Of a stretch of 64,000 nucleotides of DNA, positions 16,775 through 25,418 are shown in pieces. The number at the start of each line of letters is the position of its first letter. The stretch's first letter is position 1. Origin of the DNA: SVMC01 sp045601345 (lineage in GTDB: Bacteria; Bacillota; Clostridia; Oscillospirales; Oscillospiraceae). The position numbers and the translations under genes were made by a program. Location: NCBI GenBank assembly GCA_045601345.1, contig JAZRZL010000015.1, positions 58,085 to 122,084 of the forward strand. The letters are read 5' to 3'. The notes beneath the pieces were generated by a model that was not told the DNA's origin, made no database searches, and was given only the letters and a program-made list of their open reading frames with translations.

Positions 16775-18874
16775 TTAGTTAAGTGTATTTTTGTTTTTCT
16801 TGAGAATTGCAATGAACAGGCCAAGAAGCAAAACCGCAAACGATATGCCGATCCAGAGCCATTGTGTGCTTGTGGATGGTGTTGCAGAGAATCCGGGAGG
16901 CGTGAAATTGCCATTTTCCGATGGGAAATCCGGCCTTTGCATATCACCGCCATTCCCCGACATCTGCATCGGCATATTGCCGCCATCGGGGCGTTCCGGC
17001 ATCTGCATATTTCCGTCCGAAGTATTTTCGGGCTTAGCGGGCGGTTCCTGATTATTGCTGTCCGGCATCGTCGGTGCACCGCGGTTGTCCATCTTACCGC
17101 CGGGACTGCCGCCCATTCCGGAGTTCATAGTACCCATATCTGCCAGATTCAGGCCGCTTGTATCTACAGGGTCTGTATTGCCGCTCAATTGACGGGTTAC
17201 AGCCTCAGCACGAAGCGATACAAAGGAGGAAATCGCTTCCATGCCGCTATCAAATTCATCCAGTGTGCAGAATTTGGAGGGGTCCTTCTCAACGTAAGGG
17301 CGAATCAATGCAGCAGTTTGCGCAATTCTTTGTGCAAGGGTATCATTTGTGAAGTACTGGTCGATAAATTCGCCAAACAGCTCATGATATGCTTCGGTGT
17401 AGGCTTCGTCAGAGAAGATCCAGCCAACCATCGGTCTGTCATCTACATTTCCATTGTCTACGGGGTTGTCTATGGAAGCATTTACGGTGGAGGATGCCTG
17501 AATTCCGTGGAAGGTACCGAATGCCAGGTTGTAATCCCATGGAATCATGCTGAGTTTGCCGTCTTTTTCATGAAGATAGTAATTGTGAATCATCGTGCCA
17601 GTATAGCTGTCGCCATTGCATACAAAGTTATGGACAACAAAATAGCGAAGGACTTCATCCATATTCAGGACATCCGCAAGGTCTGTATATTCGCTCAGCG
17701 ACTTGAGAGAGGAAATCAGGCGTTTTTTATCTGAATTTGTCACATCTGTCTTTGCGCTGCCAAAGATATTGGAATAGCTATCCGGGTCGTCATCAATGTA
17801 TTTCAGCTTGACATCATCGCTTCCCATACCGCCGGGGCCACCCTGTCCGCCACCAAAGTCCGGCATTTGTCCATCCGGCATTTGTGGCATTTCACCGTTG
17901 CCAAAGTCCGGCATCTGTGGCATTTCGCCATTGCCAAAGTCCGGCATCTGTGGCTGTTCGCCGTTCTCAAAGTCAGGCTTCTGCGGCGGTTCGCCGTTCT
18001 CAAAGTCCGGCATCTGCGGCTGTTCGCCATTGCCAAAGTCAGGCCTCTGCGGCGGTTCGCCATTTTCAAAGTTCGGCATCTGGGCGGGGTCTGCGTTATT
18101 GCCATTCATTCCGGGCATATCTGGCCGATTTCTATTGCCTTGGGGCATTTGTGGTCTGTTCGGATCGCCGGTATTTTCACCCTCTTGTGAATTGGAGAAA
18201 TCAAAGTCAAACTCCTCCATTTTAAAATCTTTGCCGTTTCCGCGTCCACCGCCGAAGCTCATACTGTCCGGCTTATAAAGATCACCAGAATTGGTGCCAT
18301 AGTTCCGCTCCATGAATGCGTCTTCAATACCCTCTACCGCGAGATAAAGTCCCCAATCTTCGCCGTTCACCGTGATATATACGTAACTGCTAAGCGGAGC
18401 TTCCACGCCAAATTCGTGCATCATCTGATAGACAAGATAATCCTTCATCATGGTATTGTCCTGGATCAGATTATTCAGGCAGAGCTTATCCAGACCGTAG
18501 AAGGATTTGCCGCTTTCATATTGGTCAAACTCCAGCTTAAAGCTGTAGCGTTGAGATCCGAGGGAACGAACATTGGACAAGGATGTATTTCCCTTGGCGC
18601 GGATACCAACATTTTTCACCTTCTCACCGTCAATTACCACGGTACAGGGAGAGTATTCCTCGTTTTCACAGCTTTCAATGAAGCTATCCCAGTCATCCAT
18701 GACAATGGCGATGGAATGGACAGTTGATGTATCGAACAGCTTGTTTTCATATTTGGGCGATGCACACATAGCGGTAATACCGAGCGATATTCCGTTCATG
18801 AACAGAATGGTCAGCGCGAGCAGGGCGGCAACGACGGCAATACATATTTTGTCAAAATGCTTGCTCGTTGACAT
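16775..18874 (-). CDS. CotH-family protein kinase-like, membrane-anchored
   Basis: A 699-residue protein with one N-terminal transmembrane/signal helix (residues ~10-35), a CotH domain (~50-570), and a Pro/Gly/Met/Asn-rich tail followed by a C-terminal transmembrane helix (~670-690) and a KKNK tail. CotH segments include VGIRAKGNTS, RYSFKLEFDQY, KDYLVYQMMHEFGV, YITVNGEDWGLYLAVEGIEDAF and MIPWDYNLAFG, the last resembling the metal-binding/catalytic region of CotH kinases. An ~11-residue repeat (FGNGEQPQMPD type, about seven copies) is inserted at residues ~260-335. Third gene of a VTC-DUF4956-CotH operon; starts 12 bp after DUF4956 with GGAGG. Confidence 0.85.
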   Translation of the reverse strand: MSTSKHFDKICIAVVAALLALTILFMNGISLGITAMCASPKYENKLFDTSTVHSIAIVMDDWDSFIESCENEEYSPCTVVIDGEKVKNVGIRAKGNTSLSNVRSLGSQRYSFKLEFDQYESGKSFYGLDKLCLNNLIQDNTMMKDYLVYQMMHEFGVEAPLSSYVYITVNGEDWGLYLAVEGIEDAFMERNYGTNSGDLYKPDSMSFGGGRGNGKDFKMEEFDFDFSNSQEGENTGDPNRPQMPQGNRNRPDMPGMNGNNADPAQMPNFENGEPPQRPDFGNGEQPQMPDFENGEPPQKPDFENGEQPQMPDFGNGEMPQMPDFGNGEMPQMPDGQMPDFGGGQGGPGGMGSDDVKLKYIDDDPDSYSNIFGSAKTDVTNSDKKRLISSLKSLSEYTDLADVLNMDEVLRYFVVHNFVCNGDSYTGTMIHNYYLHEKDGKLSMIPWDYNLAFGTFHGIQASSTVNASIDNPVDNGNVDDRPMVGWIFSDEAYTEAYHELFGEFIDQYFTNDTLAQRIAQTAALIRPYVEKDPSKFCTLDEFDSGMEAISSFVSLRAEAVTRQLSGNTDPVDTSGLNLADMGTMNSGMGGSPGGKMDNRGAPTMPDSNNQEPPAKPENTSDGNMQMPERPDGGNMPMQMSGNGGDMQRPDFPSENGNFTPPGFSATPSTSTQWLWIGISFAVLLLGLFIAILKKNKNTLN

Positions 18875-18885
18875 GAAGTGCCTCC

Positions 18886-19557
18886 TTAACCCATGTATTC
18901 GCCGTTATAGCTGACGAGATTGACACTGTTCACACCCCGAATTGCGGAAACTGCATTGATGAAGTCGGTGTTATCGTTTTTAAGGCGAACTTCCATATTG
19001 ACCTCTACGAGACCGTTCTGTGCAGCCTTGCTCTTGACAACAAGGCGGTCAACAGCTTGAGCAATATAGTCCATTGCCACCATTTCAGATTCACTGCCAT
19101 CACAGGACAGAACGATGATGTACGGATTCTTATGAGATTTGCGATTGACAAAGAGAAGAAGAATCAGACCAATCACAACACTGCCGATGACGGCCAGCGG
19201 GATCATACCTGCGGCAAGAATGATGCCTACCGCAATTGCCCAAAACAGGAAGGCAATATCCAGCGGTTCTTTGATTGCGGTACGGAAACGGACGATTGAC
19301 AGAGCGCCAACCATACCGAGGGAGAGCACCACATTGGAGGTCACAGCAAGGATAATTTGGGATGTAATCATGGTAAGTGCAAGCAGGGTCACGCCGAAGG
19401 AAGAGGAATACATAACACCCTGATACGTTTTCTTATAAATGAAGAAAATGAAAAGGCCGAGGCCGAAAGCAAGAACGATCGTCAGCACCATGTCCAGAGG
19501 ACTGACGGCGCTCACATTTTCCAGAAAACTGGATTTGAAAATATCATTGAAACTCAT
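18886..19557 (-). CDS. DUF4956 family membrane protein
   Basis: A 223-residue protein with three to four transmembrane segments in the first ~135 residues (FGLGLFIFFIYKKTY..., GMVGALSIVRFRTAIKEP, IAVGIILAAGMIPLAVIG). A cytosolic C-terminal domain follows. The central SIVRFRTAIKEPLDIAFLFW segment is a DUF4956 hallmark. Families VTC, DUF4956 and CotH commonly occur together; a shared role in polyphosphate or cell-surface processes is proposed from that association only. AAGGAG lies 8 bp before ATG 19557. Confidence 0.82.
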   Translation of the reverse strand: MSFNDIFKSSFLENVSAVSPLDMVLTIVLAFGLGLFIFFIYKKTYQGVMYSSSFGVTLLALTMITSQIILAVTSNVVLSLGMVGALSIVRFRTAIKEPLDIAFLFWAIAVGIILAAGMIPLAVIGSVVIGLILLLFVNRKSHKNPYIIVLSCDGSESEMVAMDYIAQAVDRLVVKSKAAQNGLVEVNMEVRLKNDNTDFINAVSAIRGVNSVNLVSYNGEYMG

Positions 19558-19580
19558 AATAAAACTCCTTTTGATTCTGT

Positions 19581-20252
19581 TTAATCATATATGCGGCATT
19601 GTGCGTATTTAGAAAACGCGCAAACATTTCTCCCTGGGATGGTTACGGCATCCTTGATGATATCGGGAAGAAATTCATCCCATTTGACCTCAAGGATGAT
19701 TGTGGGATTTCCGGCGGGAATGGTAAGGGTTTTCGGATTCAGGAAATCCGTGCGGAAGCAGCCTGTGCGGATATTGTAATCCATCGTTACACGGACATTT
19801 CCCGGAGGATAAACAAATGGATCTCTCGTATAGTCTACGATCGTCTTAGGTGCAAGCCCCTGCGATTTCATTTTTATATACAGCTCCTGACATAAGAGCT
19901 TGTCCGATTCCATCATCCATGCAAGATTACCATCGACTATTTTTTGCGCTTCTTCTATGGACAGAACACAGCTTTGCTTTGCACAAAGGCCATTCCGCTT
20001 GCTTTTCTTTTCGAGGGAAATAAAGGAAAGATCTGAATTATAATAGCGGATGCGATATTTATCTCGCTGGTTAACACCGTCAATTTTTTCACGCAATGCC
20101 CGATCATCCGGGGTATCAAAATACAGACTGCGAATCTCATATTTGCCATTGACTGCATGGCGGTCTCTTTGCATTACAGCCGAAAGCCGCATTTGCAGTG
20201 TCAGATAATCCATGTAATTGACTTCATGCTTCCACTCATGGCGGTATTTCAT
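19581..20252 (-). CDS. VTC-domain (polyphosphate polymerase-like) protein
   Basis: A 223-residue cytosolic protein of the VTC family, whose yeast member Vtc4 polymerises polyphosphate from ATP inside a triphosphate-tunnel fold. Tunnel-type basic/acidic alternation is visible: RHEWKHEVNY, IRSLYFDTPDDRAL, DKYRIRYYN, SLEKKSKRNG, VDYTRDPFVYPPGNVRVTMD and TIILEVKWDEFLP. ATG 20252 is preceded by GAGAGGA; the frame is open to 20297 but lacks a site there. First gene of the operon with DUF4956 and CotH. Confidence 0.83.
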   Translation of the reverse strand: MKYRHEWKHEVNYMDYLTLQMRLSAVMQRDRHAVNGKYEIRSLYFDTPDDRALREKIDGVNQRDKYRIRYYNSDLSFISLEKKSKRNGLCAKQSCVLSIEEAQKIVDGNLAWMMESDKLLCQELYIKMKSQGLAPKTIVDYTRDPFVYPPGNVRVTMDYNIRTGCFRTDFLNPKTLTIPAGNPTIILEVKWDEFLPDIIKDAVTIPGRNVCAFSKYAQCRIYD

Positions 20253-20316
20253 TTTTCCTCTCCTTTCCTGATTATTTGTGTGTATTGTATCGTCCAAGTC
20301 TTAACTGAACTTAAAA

Positions 20317-20366
20317 GAAACAAAAATTTCTGCTCGGAAGTGAACCCCCAAGCAGAAATTTTTGTT
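20317..20366 (-). terminator. glnA terminator
   Basis: A perfect 16-bp stem (20319-20334 with 20351-20366) lies directly after the glnA stop codon. Its T-rich arm runs out into TCTTTTAAG on the minus strand. Confidence 0.75.
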
Positions 20367-20367
20367 A

Positions 20368-21792
20368 TCAGGCGTTATAATACAGATCAAATTCTGCCGG
20401 ATGGGGGATCGCGGAAAGCCTCTTGCAATCTGCGCGCTTCGCGGCAATGAAGTTTTTCAGCAAGGCTTCCGGGAACACGCCGCCAGCAGTGAGGTAATCG
20501 TGATCGGCCTCCAGCGCATCCAGCGCATCCTCCAGACGAGTGGGAAGACCTTTCAGTTTGGCCTTTTCCTCTTCTGGCAGGTTAAAGAGATTGACATCGT
20601 AGGGTCCCCAACCATTGGCATGGGGATCAATCTTATTCTTCACGCCATCCAAGCCGGCCATGAGGATAGCAGAATAGGCGAAATAGGGGTTGCAGGTGGC
20701 ATCCGGATTGCGCAGTTCAAAGCGGCGAAGCTTGGGGCTCTTGGCATAAGCGGGAATACGGATCACAGCACTGCGGTTACTGGTGGCATAGCCAACCGTG
20801 ACAGGCGCTTCAAAGCCGGGAACCAAACGCTTAAAGGAGTTGGTGCTCGGGTTGGTTAGGGCACACAGGGAGGCAATGTGCTTGAGAATACCGCCCATAA
20901 AGTAGTGCGCCGTTTCGCTCAGGTGAGAGTAGCCGTTATCATCGGAAAATACCGGCTCGCCATCCTTCAAAAGAAGCATATGTACATGCATACCGTTGCC
21001 GGCCTCACCGTTGACAGGCTTGGGCATCAGGGTCGCGGAGTAGCCATGGGCAAGGGCAGTATTGCGGATGATGTATTTGATTTCCATGGTCGCATCGGCC
21101 ATCTTAGACATTTTGCCAAGTAAAGGCTCAATTTCGAACTGACCGGCAGCGCCAACCTCGGGATGGTGGTAGTTGATAGCAATACCAGCATTCTCCATAT
21201 GCAGACACATTTCACTGCGGCATTCATAGGTGGGGTCAAAAGGCTTGGCAATGTGATAGTTCTTCTGTTTGGGAACGACAACGCCAAAGCCTTGGCTTTC
21301 GCTGTTCCAATAGGCCTGATCGGCATCCAGATTGAGGCTGATATTATAAGGAGCTACATTCCAGCCAACCTGATTGAAAAGATAGAATTCAAATTCAGGA
21401 AGAATGAGCATCGTATCGGCAATACCCATATCCTTCATGTACTGTTCAGCGGCCTGGGTGATGTTTCTGGGGTACTGATCCAGCGGACGGTTGTTGGGGT
21501 AGTCGATAATCATGGCATTGCCGGTCATAGACAGGGTAGGAACCGTGCAGAAGGGGTCAATCAATGCAGTGTCGGGGTCGGGGATGAAGACCATGTCACT
21601 CTTTTCCACCACAGCATAACCGTAATTGGAAGCATCAAAGCCAATGCCATTGCGCATCGTTTCTTCGGAAAAGTGCTCAGCAGGAATGGTGACATGACGG
21701 TACTGACCATTGATATCCACCATTTTGAAGTCCACCATTTTGATGTCCTTCTCTTTTATCAGGTTCATAAGTTCTTGAATTTTTTCAGTCAA
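20368..21792 (-). CDS. glnA: Glutamine synthetase, type I
   Basis: ATP-dependent amidation of glutamate. Family signatures: DFKMVDINGQYRHVTIP, GFDASNYGY, the metal-site ENAGIAINYHHPEVGAAGQFEI, KPVNGEAGNGMHVHM, NPSTNSFKRLVPGFEAPV and RIPAYAKSP with RFELRNPDATCNPYFA. The start is TTG 21792, 7 nt after GGAGG; the frame is open to 21831 but no ribosome-binding site precedes that Met. A promoter lies 65 bp upstream. No PII or regulator gene is adjacent. Confidence 0.95.
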   Translation of the reverse strand: MTEKIQELMNLIKEKDIKMVDFKMVDINGQYRHVTIPAEHFSEETMRNGIGFDASNYGYAVVEKSDMVFIPDPDTALIDPFCTVPTLSMTGNAMIIDYPNNRPLDQYPRNITQAAEQYMKDMGIADTMLILPEFEFYLFNQVGWNVAPYNISLNLDADQAYWNSESQGFGVVVPKQKNYHIAKPFDPTYECRSEMCLHMENAGIAINYHHPEVGAAGQFEIEPLLGKMSKMADATMEIKYIIRNTALAHGYSATLMPKPVNGEAGNGMHVHMLLLKDGEPVFSDDNGYSHLSETAHYFMGGILKHIASLCALTNPSTNSFKRLVPGFEAPVTVGYATSNRSAVIRIPAYAKSPKLRRFELRNPDATCNPYFAYSAILMAGLDGVKNKIDPHANGWGPYDVNLFNLPEEEKAKLKGLPTRLEDALDALEADHDYLTAGGVFPEALLKNFIAAKRADCKRLSAIPHPAEFDLYYNA

Positions 21793-21857
21793 GGGTTTCC
21801 CTCCTCTTTTCTGTGCTGAATGCATGAACATACAGCAATATGTTTTTTCACGCAGTC

Positions 21858-21886
21858 ATTATAGCTCTTGTGCCGTCATAATGCAA
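21858..21886 (-). promoter_or_regulatory. glnA promoter
   Basis: Minus strand: TTGCAT (21886-21881), 17-nt spacer, TATAAT (21863-21858). Confidence 0.7.
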
Positions 21887-21942
21887 GATGATTCTGGCTT
21901 AACAGCACAGAAAAAAATCAGTGCTCTGAACGCAAATACACT

Positions 21943-23022
21943 TCAGAGCACCAATTGACTATTATTTTTTAATGATTTAATAATGACGCATACGATAAAT
22001 GGCATTCCGATATAGCCAATAAAGGGGTAGAAGGCAGCGACCAGACTGTTAAAGGGTAACAGGCTGACAAAAAAGGCACAGATGACAACAGCAACCGCCA
22101 GCAGACGGTTCGCATTTTTTCGTTTAGGTGACAGGCGGCTGCAAACCGACCAGAGCATCAAAGAACTGGAGGAGAAAATGCCACACACAAGAATGACAGA
22201 GAACAGTGCGCCAAACCAGTAAGAGATTTTCTTTGCAAGGAAGAGAACCGGAATTCCCAAACCCGCAGTATTGCTCCCGTTTAGCGCAATGGCCGTGCTG
22301 ATTACTGTAATAGACAGGATCAGGGCACTTCCGCCGATGATAACACCATATTTCAGTTCCTTTTGACTTCCAGCATTCTTTCCAAGCTGAGAGAAATAAG
22401 TACTTCCCGGCATAAAATTCAGGCTCACATAGAGAAGCCCGCTGAGTGCCCAATGCGGAGCAGCCTGATAGGGAGACAGGACAGCGCTATATGTCGGAAT
22501 CACAGAGAAATTTCCATGATCCCGCAGAATCGTGATGATGCCAACAATAAGCGAAAATATAATAATTGCCGGACTGAGAGAGGACAAAATGGAAACCATA
22601 CGCTCAAATCCGATGAGATAAACTATCAAAACAATGGTTGCCATAATGGCAGATCCAATGAGGTGGGGGATGCCATAATACTCATATAGCGCGGCACCGG
22701 CACCCGCGAAAAGAACCGGAATGAGAAGCAAAAGTGTCCCTGTGACCAGAATCGTATACATCTTTCCCAGTCGTTTTCCGCAAAAATAGAGAAAAGGATC
22801 ATAATTTTCCTTCTGCCGGTTGGCAAAGCCGGAGCGCAGTAAACAGTAGCCGATAAGAATAAAGCCTATCAAATTAATGAGCGCAACGCCATAGCTCCAA
22901 TAGCCAAAGCTGGAGAAAAATTGCAGTACCTCCTGTCCTGTAGCGAAGCCAGAGCCAATGACCCAAGCCATAAAGGCACCACCAATTTTCAGGACAGAGG
23001 AAAGCTGAACTCGTTCCTTCAT
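21943..23022 (-). CDS. YkvI-like membrane carrier (APC/LeuT superfamily)
   Basis: A 359-residue protein with ten to eleven hydrophobic helices and a Gly-rich unwound TM1 (AFMAWVIGSGFATGQEVLQFF), as in the LeuT-fold YkvI/YhfX-type family of Firmicutes. The substrate is unknown. ATG 23022 is preceded by TTAGGAGG; the open frame to 23076 overlaps the upstream gene and is not used. Follows the metallopeptidase gene in the same direction after 22 bp, so co-transcription with it is possible. Confidence 0.75.
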   Translation of the reverse strand: MKERVQLSSVLKIGGAFMAWVIGSGFATGQEVLQFFSSFGYWSYGVALINLIGFILIGYCLLRSGFANRQKENYDPFLYFCGKRLGKMYTILVTGTLLLLIPVLFAGAGAALYEYYGIPHLIGSAIMATIVLIVYLIGFERMVSILSSLSPAIIIFSLIVGIITILRDHGNFSVIPTYSAVLSPYQAAPHWALSGLLYVSLNFMPGSTYFSQLGKNAGSQKELKYGVIIGGSALILSITVISTAIALNGSNTAGLGIPVLFLAKKISYWFGALFSVILVCGIFSSSSLMLWSVCSRLSPKRKNANRLLAVAVVICAFFVSLLPFNSLVAAFYPFIGYIGMPFIVCVIIKSLKNNSQLVL

Positions 23023-23044
23023 GAAACCTCCTAATGTTAAACGC

Positions 23045-23599
23045 TTATCCCAGTCTATCCATAATCTCCGCGCCATGCGCCTTCAGCCATGTGCGCTGCT
23101 GTTTGTAGTCTGGTAACACTTCCGCAACGAGCGCCCAAAAAGCTGGGGAATGATTCATTTCCTTACGATGGCACAGCTCATGCACTACCACATAATCCCG
23201 CACAGCCTCCGGGCAAAGCATCAGCAGACAGTTAAAATTCAAATTCCCCTGATTGGAGCAGGAACCCCACCGAGTTCGCTGATTGCGAATGGTAACCCTT
23301 CCATAGCTGACACCCACCAAAGGCGCATATTTTTTCAAGCGGGCAGAGATATCTGCAACTGCCTGATCGGCAAGGGCGTACAACTGCTCAGAAGATAAGA
23401 TTTCTGGTCTGGACAGCATTTCCAGTTTCATTTGTGTCAGATGCTCAGAGATCCATTGCATATGCTCATCGACAAAAAGGTCGATCATTTTCTGGGGAAC
23501 ACCGAAAGGCGCACGAACAATGACGCAAAAATCCCTCGAAATCTCCAATGCCATGGTTTTTCTTTGAGAGCGAATAATTTTAATTGTAAAATCTGTCAC
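23045..23599 (-). CDS. YgjP-like M48/SprT-type metallopeptidase
   Basis: A ~184-residue protein of the YgjP/DUF45 family. The zinc motif HELCHRKEMNH (HExxH plus third ligand) lies near residue 145 and is preceded by the family segment RTRWGSCSNQGNLNFN. The start is uncertain: GTG 23599 begins one base after the stop of the deacetylase gene and would be translated by coupling; the open frame to 23653 would overlap it. No signal peptide, so it acts in the cytosol. The substrate is unknown; family members have been linked to protein-DNA crosslink proteases only by fold. Confidence 0.8.
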   Translation of the reverse strand: MTDFTIKIIRSQRKTMALEISRDFCVIVRAPFGVPQKMIDLFVDEHMQWISEHLTQMKLEMLSRPEILSSEQLYALADQAVADISARLKKYAPLVGVSYGRVTIRNQRTRWGSCSNQGNLNFNCLLMLCPEAVRDYVVVHELCHRKEMNHSPAFWALVAEVLPDYKQQRTWLKAHGAEIMDRLG

Positions 23600-23600
23600 T

Positions 23601-24971
23601 TTAATTATTAACTCTATGATGCGCAGAGGGACTGTCCACATGAAGCGGTGCAAAGGTGTAGCCGTTATCCAGTCCCCACTGGATGATTTGTTCTACAGCA
23701 CTAACGCTGTATCCCTTAATGTCGTGTTGAAGGACAATAGATGCATTCCAATTTTGGCAGCCGTCAATAACATTTTGAACAATCACATCTGTATCTGTGG
23801 TCTCACCGGCATCGCCAGACAGAACATTCCAGTCAAAATACTGATAGCCACGTTCCTTCACCGCCTCGGTCAGTGTTGTCATAATCCCGGGGTTGAAGCT
23901 GCTGACGCGATTGGAGCTGCCGCCAGGGAATCGAAGAAGCTTTGTGCGTTCGCCGGTTTGCTCATAAATAATATCCGACATCTTTTCCAAATCAGCGAAG
24001 TATGCTTCCTCGCTGGCATAAATTTCATCGTAATCATGCGATGCAGTATGGATACCAACGCTATGGCCTCTGCGGTATTCCTCACCGATCATATCCGTAT
24101 AGCCCAGGTTTGTCACAAAAAAAGTAGCTTTTACATTATACTGATCCAGCACATTCAAAAGCTCCTGTGTGTATTGGCTGGGGCCGTCATCAAAGGTGAG
24201 ATAAATCACCTTACTATCATCGGGAATATCTTCTGTGGTCTCATTATTGTTCGTTGCTGTTTGATCAATTGGTTCAAAAGGAGGCGCTTTCATCCCAAAA
24301 GGATAAATAGAACCCTCCGGGGCAGTGGTGGCAAGTGTATCATCTTCAAGGCCTATAAAGGGGGAGAAAGTGAACGGTTCCCCATCGTCAATGGTGATCA
24401 GAGCGTTCGGCATAATATCCGATTCATTGGCTACGATCAGGATGGGGTGTGCCTTGCCTTCATAGAGCGTTTCACCGACGTCTTGGGAGCCGTCCTCCAA
24501 ATAGCTAAGCTTTTGAACCATCATGCTGGCCTCAGCGCTGGAAGGAACAATGCAGTAAACCTCAAGCCCACCCAAAAAGAAAATACGGTTATCAGGGATG
24601 GCACAGAGAAAGGTATATTGATCCCATAGCCCACTGGCAACAATGCATTGATTAACAGCATCCTTTGTTTCACTTTTCGCAACACCTAAATAGGCTACGG
24701 AGGCTTTACACCCATAAGAGGCAACCTGATTTCGAAGCGTAACCAGTGTGGGAGGTTCAGGTTCCTCATTCCGCGGGGCAGAAATGAGGATATTCGGCTT
24801 TGTGGTAAGTGGATCTACCGGCTGCAAGCTGGTATCCTGTTCAAGCTCCTCTGTCGAGGGTCGTGCTGCCGAAGCTTGCGTTTGTTTTGGTTCCGTTGAA
24901 GATTGCGTTTTGCAGGCAGTAAAAAAAAGTGCGAAAAGAAGTAAAACTGTCAATACTCTTATTTTTTTCAT
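23601..24971 (-). CDS. Polysaccharide deacetylase (NodB domain) lipoprotein
   Basis: A 456-residue lipoprotein: signal peptide with lipobox FTAC (Cys20), a Ser/Thr/Gln-rich spacer, a ~130-residue unassigned domain, and a C-terminal NodB domain (residues ~240-445). NodB motifs are intact: TFDDGPS (metal Asp), HTASHDY (HxxxH metal ligands), RFPGGSSN, the DWN segment and LQHD near the end. Likely deacetylates peptidoglycan N-acetylglucosamine or another surface glycan; the actual polymer is not shown. AAGGAT precedes ATG 24971. Coupled to the metallopeptidase downstream. Confidence 0.9.
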   Translation of the reverse strand: MKKIRVLTVLLLFALFFTACKTQSSTEPKQTQASAARPSTEELEQDTSLQPVDPLTTKPNILISAPRNEEPEPPTLVTLRNQVASYGCKASVAYLGVAKSETKDAVNQCIVASGLWDQYTFLCAIPDNRIFFLGGLEVYCIVPSSAEASMMVQKLSYLEDGSQDVGETLYEGKAHPILIVANESDIMPNALITIDDGEPFTFSPFIGLEDDTLATTAPEGSIYPFGMKAPPFEPIDQTATNNNETTEDIPDDSKVIYLTFDDGPSQYTQELLNVLDQYNVKATFFVTNLGYTDMIGEEYRRGHSVGIHTASHDYDEIYASEEAYFADLEKMSDIIYEQTGERTKLLRFPGGSSNRVSSFNPGIMTTLTEAVKERGYQYFDWNVLSGDAGETTDTDVIVQNVIDGCQNWNASIVLQHDIKGYSVSAVEQIIQWGLDNGYTFAPLHVDSPSAHHRVNN

Positions 24972-25159
24972 TCTAAATTATCCTTTTATCTATAAACCAC
25001 ATGGTAAAATTAATAATCACACAGATTATGTAACCCATGTACATTATAAGCAATTCCCCTTCCACTGTCAACGCTTCGCCGTATAGAAAAAGCTGAGAAA
25101 AAACAAAGCCTTTTGTATTGTTTTTTGTCAAATGGTGAAAGTTGAAGCAATTTTACATT

Positions 25160-25320
25160 AGGGCACCTCTAATTATTCTTCGCGGACGAATCTGCGAGTC
25201 TTGTTTCCGTCATACTTTACAAAAATCCTCGGAAATATATCCAGTATTCCCTGCAATTTTTGTTGTGTCTGACGAAAAATCCTTCGCAGCTCGCCTCACG
25301 CAGAATAAATAGAAATGCCC
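25160..25320 (+). repeat. Palindromic interspersed repeat, copy 2 (~161 bp)
   Basis: AGGGCACCTCTAATTATTCT at the left and AGAATAAATAGAAATGCCC at the right form the terminal inverted repeat; the inner core matches copy 1. Located 188 bp upstream of the deacetylase start. In the 447-base gap 24972-25418 the only other element I see is the rodA terminator. Confidence 0.85.
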
Positions 25321-25377
25321 ATTACAATTTCTAAGGATTCTCTATTATGGGGTCAATAGGGACAAAATAGGAAAAAG

Positions 25378-25416
25378 AGCGGCTACCCGCATCAATATGC
25401 AGACAGCCGCTCGAAA
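25378..25416 (-). terminator. rodA terminator
   Basis: Minus-strand hairpin GAGCGGCT...AGCCGCTC (arms 25407-25414 and 25379-25386 region) followed by TTTTTCC, immediately after the rodA stop. Confidence 0.75.
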
Positions 25417-25418
25417 AA

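Noticed and set aside
17796..18278. Plus-strand frames over the CotH repeat region
   Set aside because: Repeat-derived antisense frames in all three phases, with no start signals.
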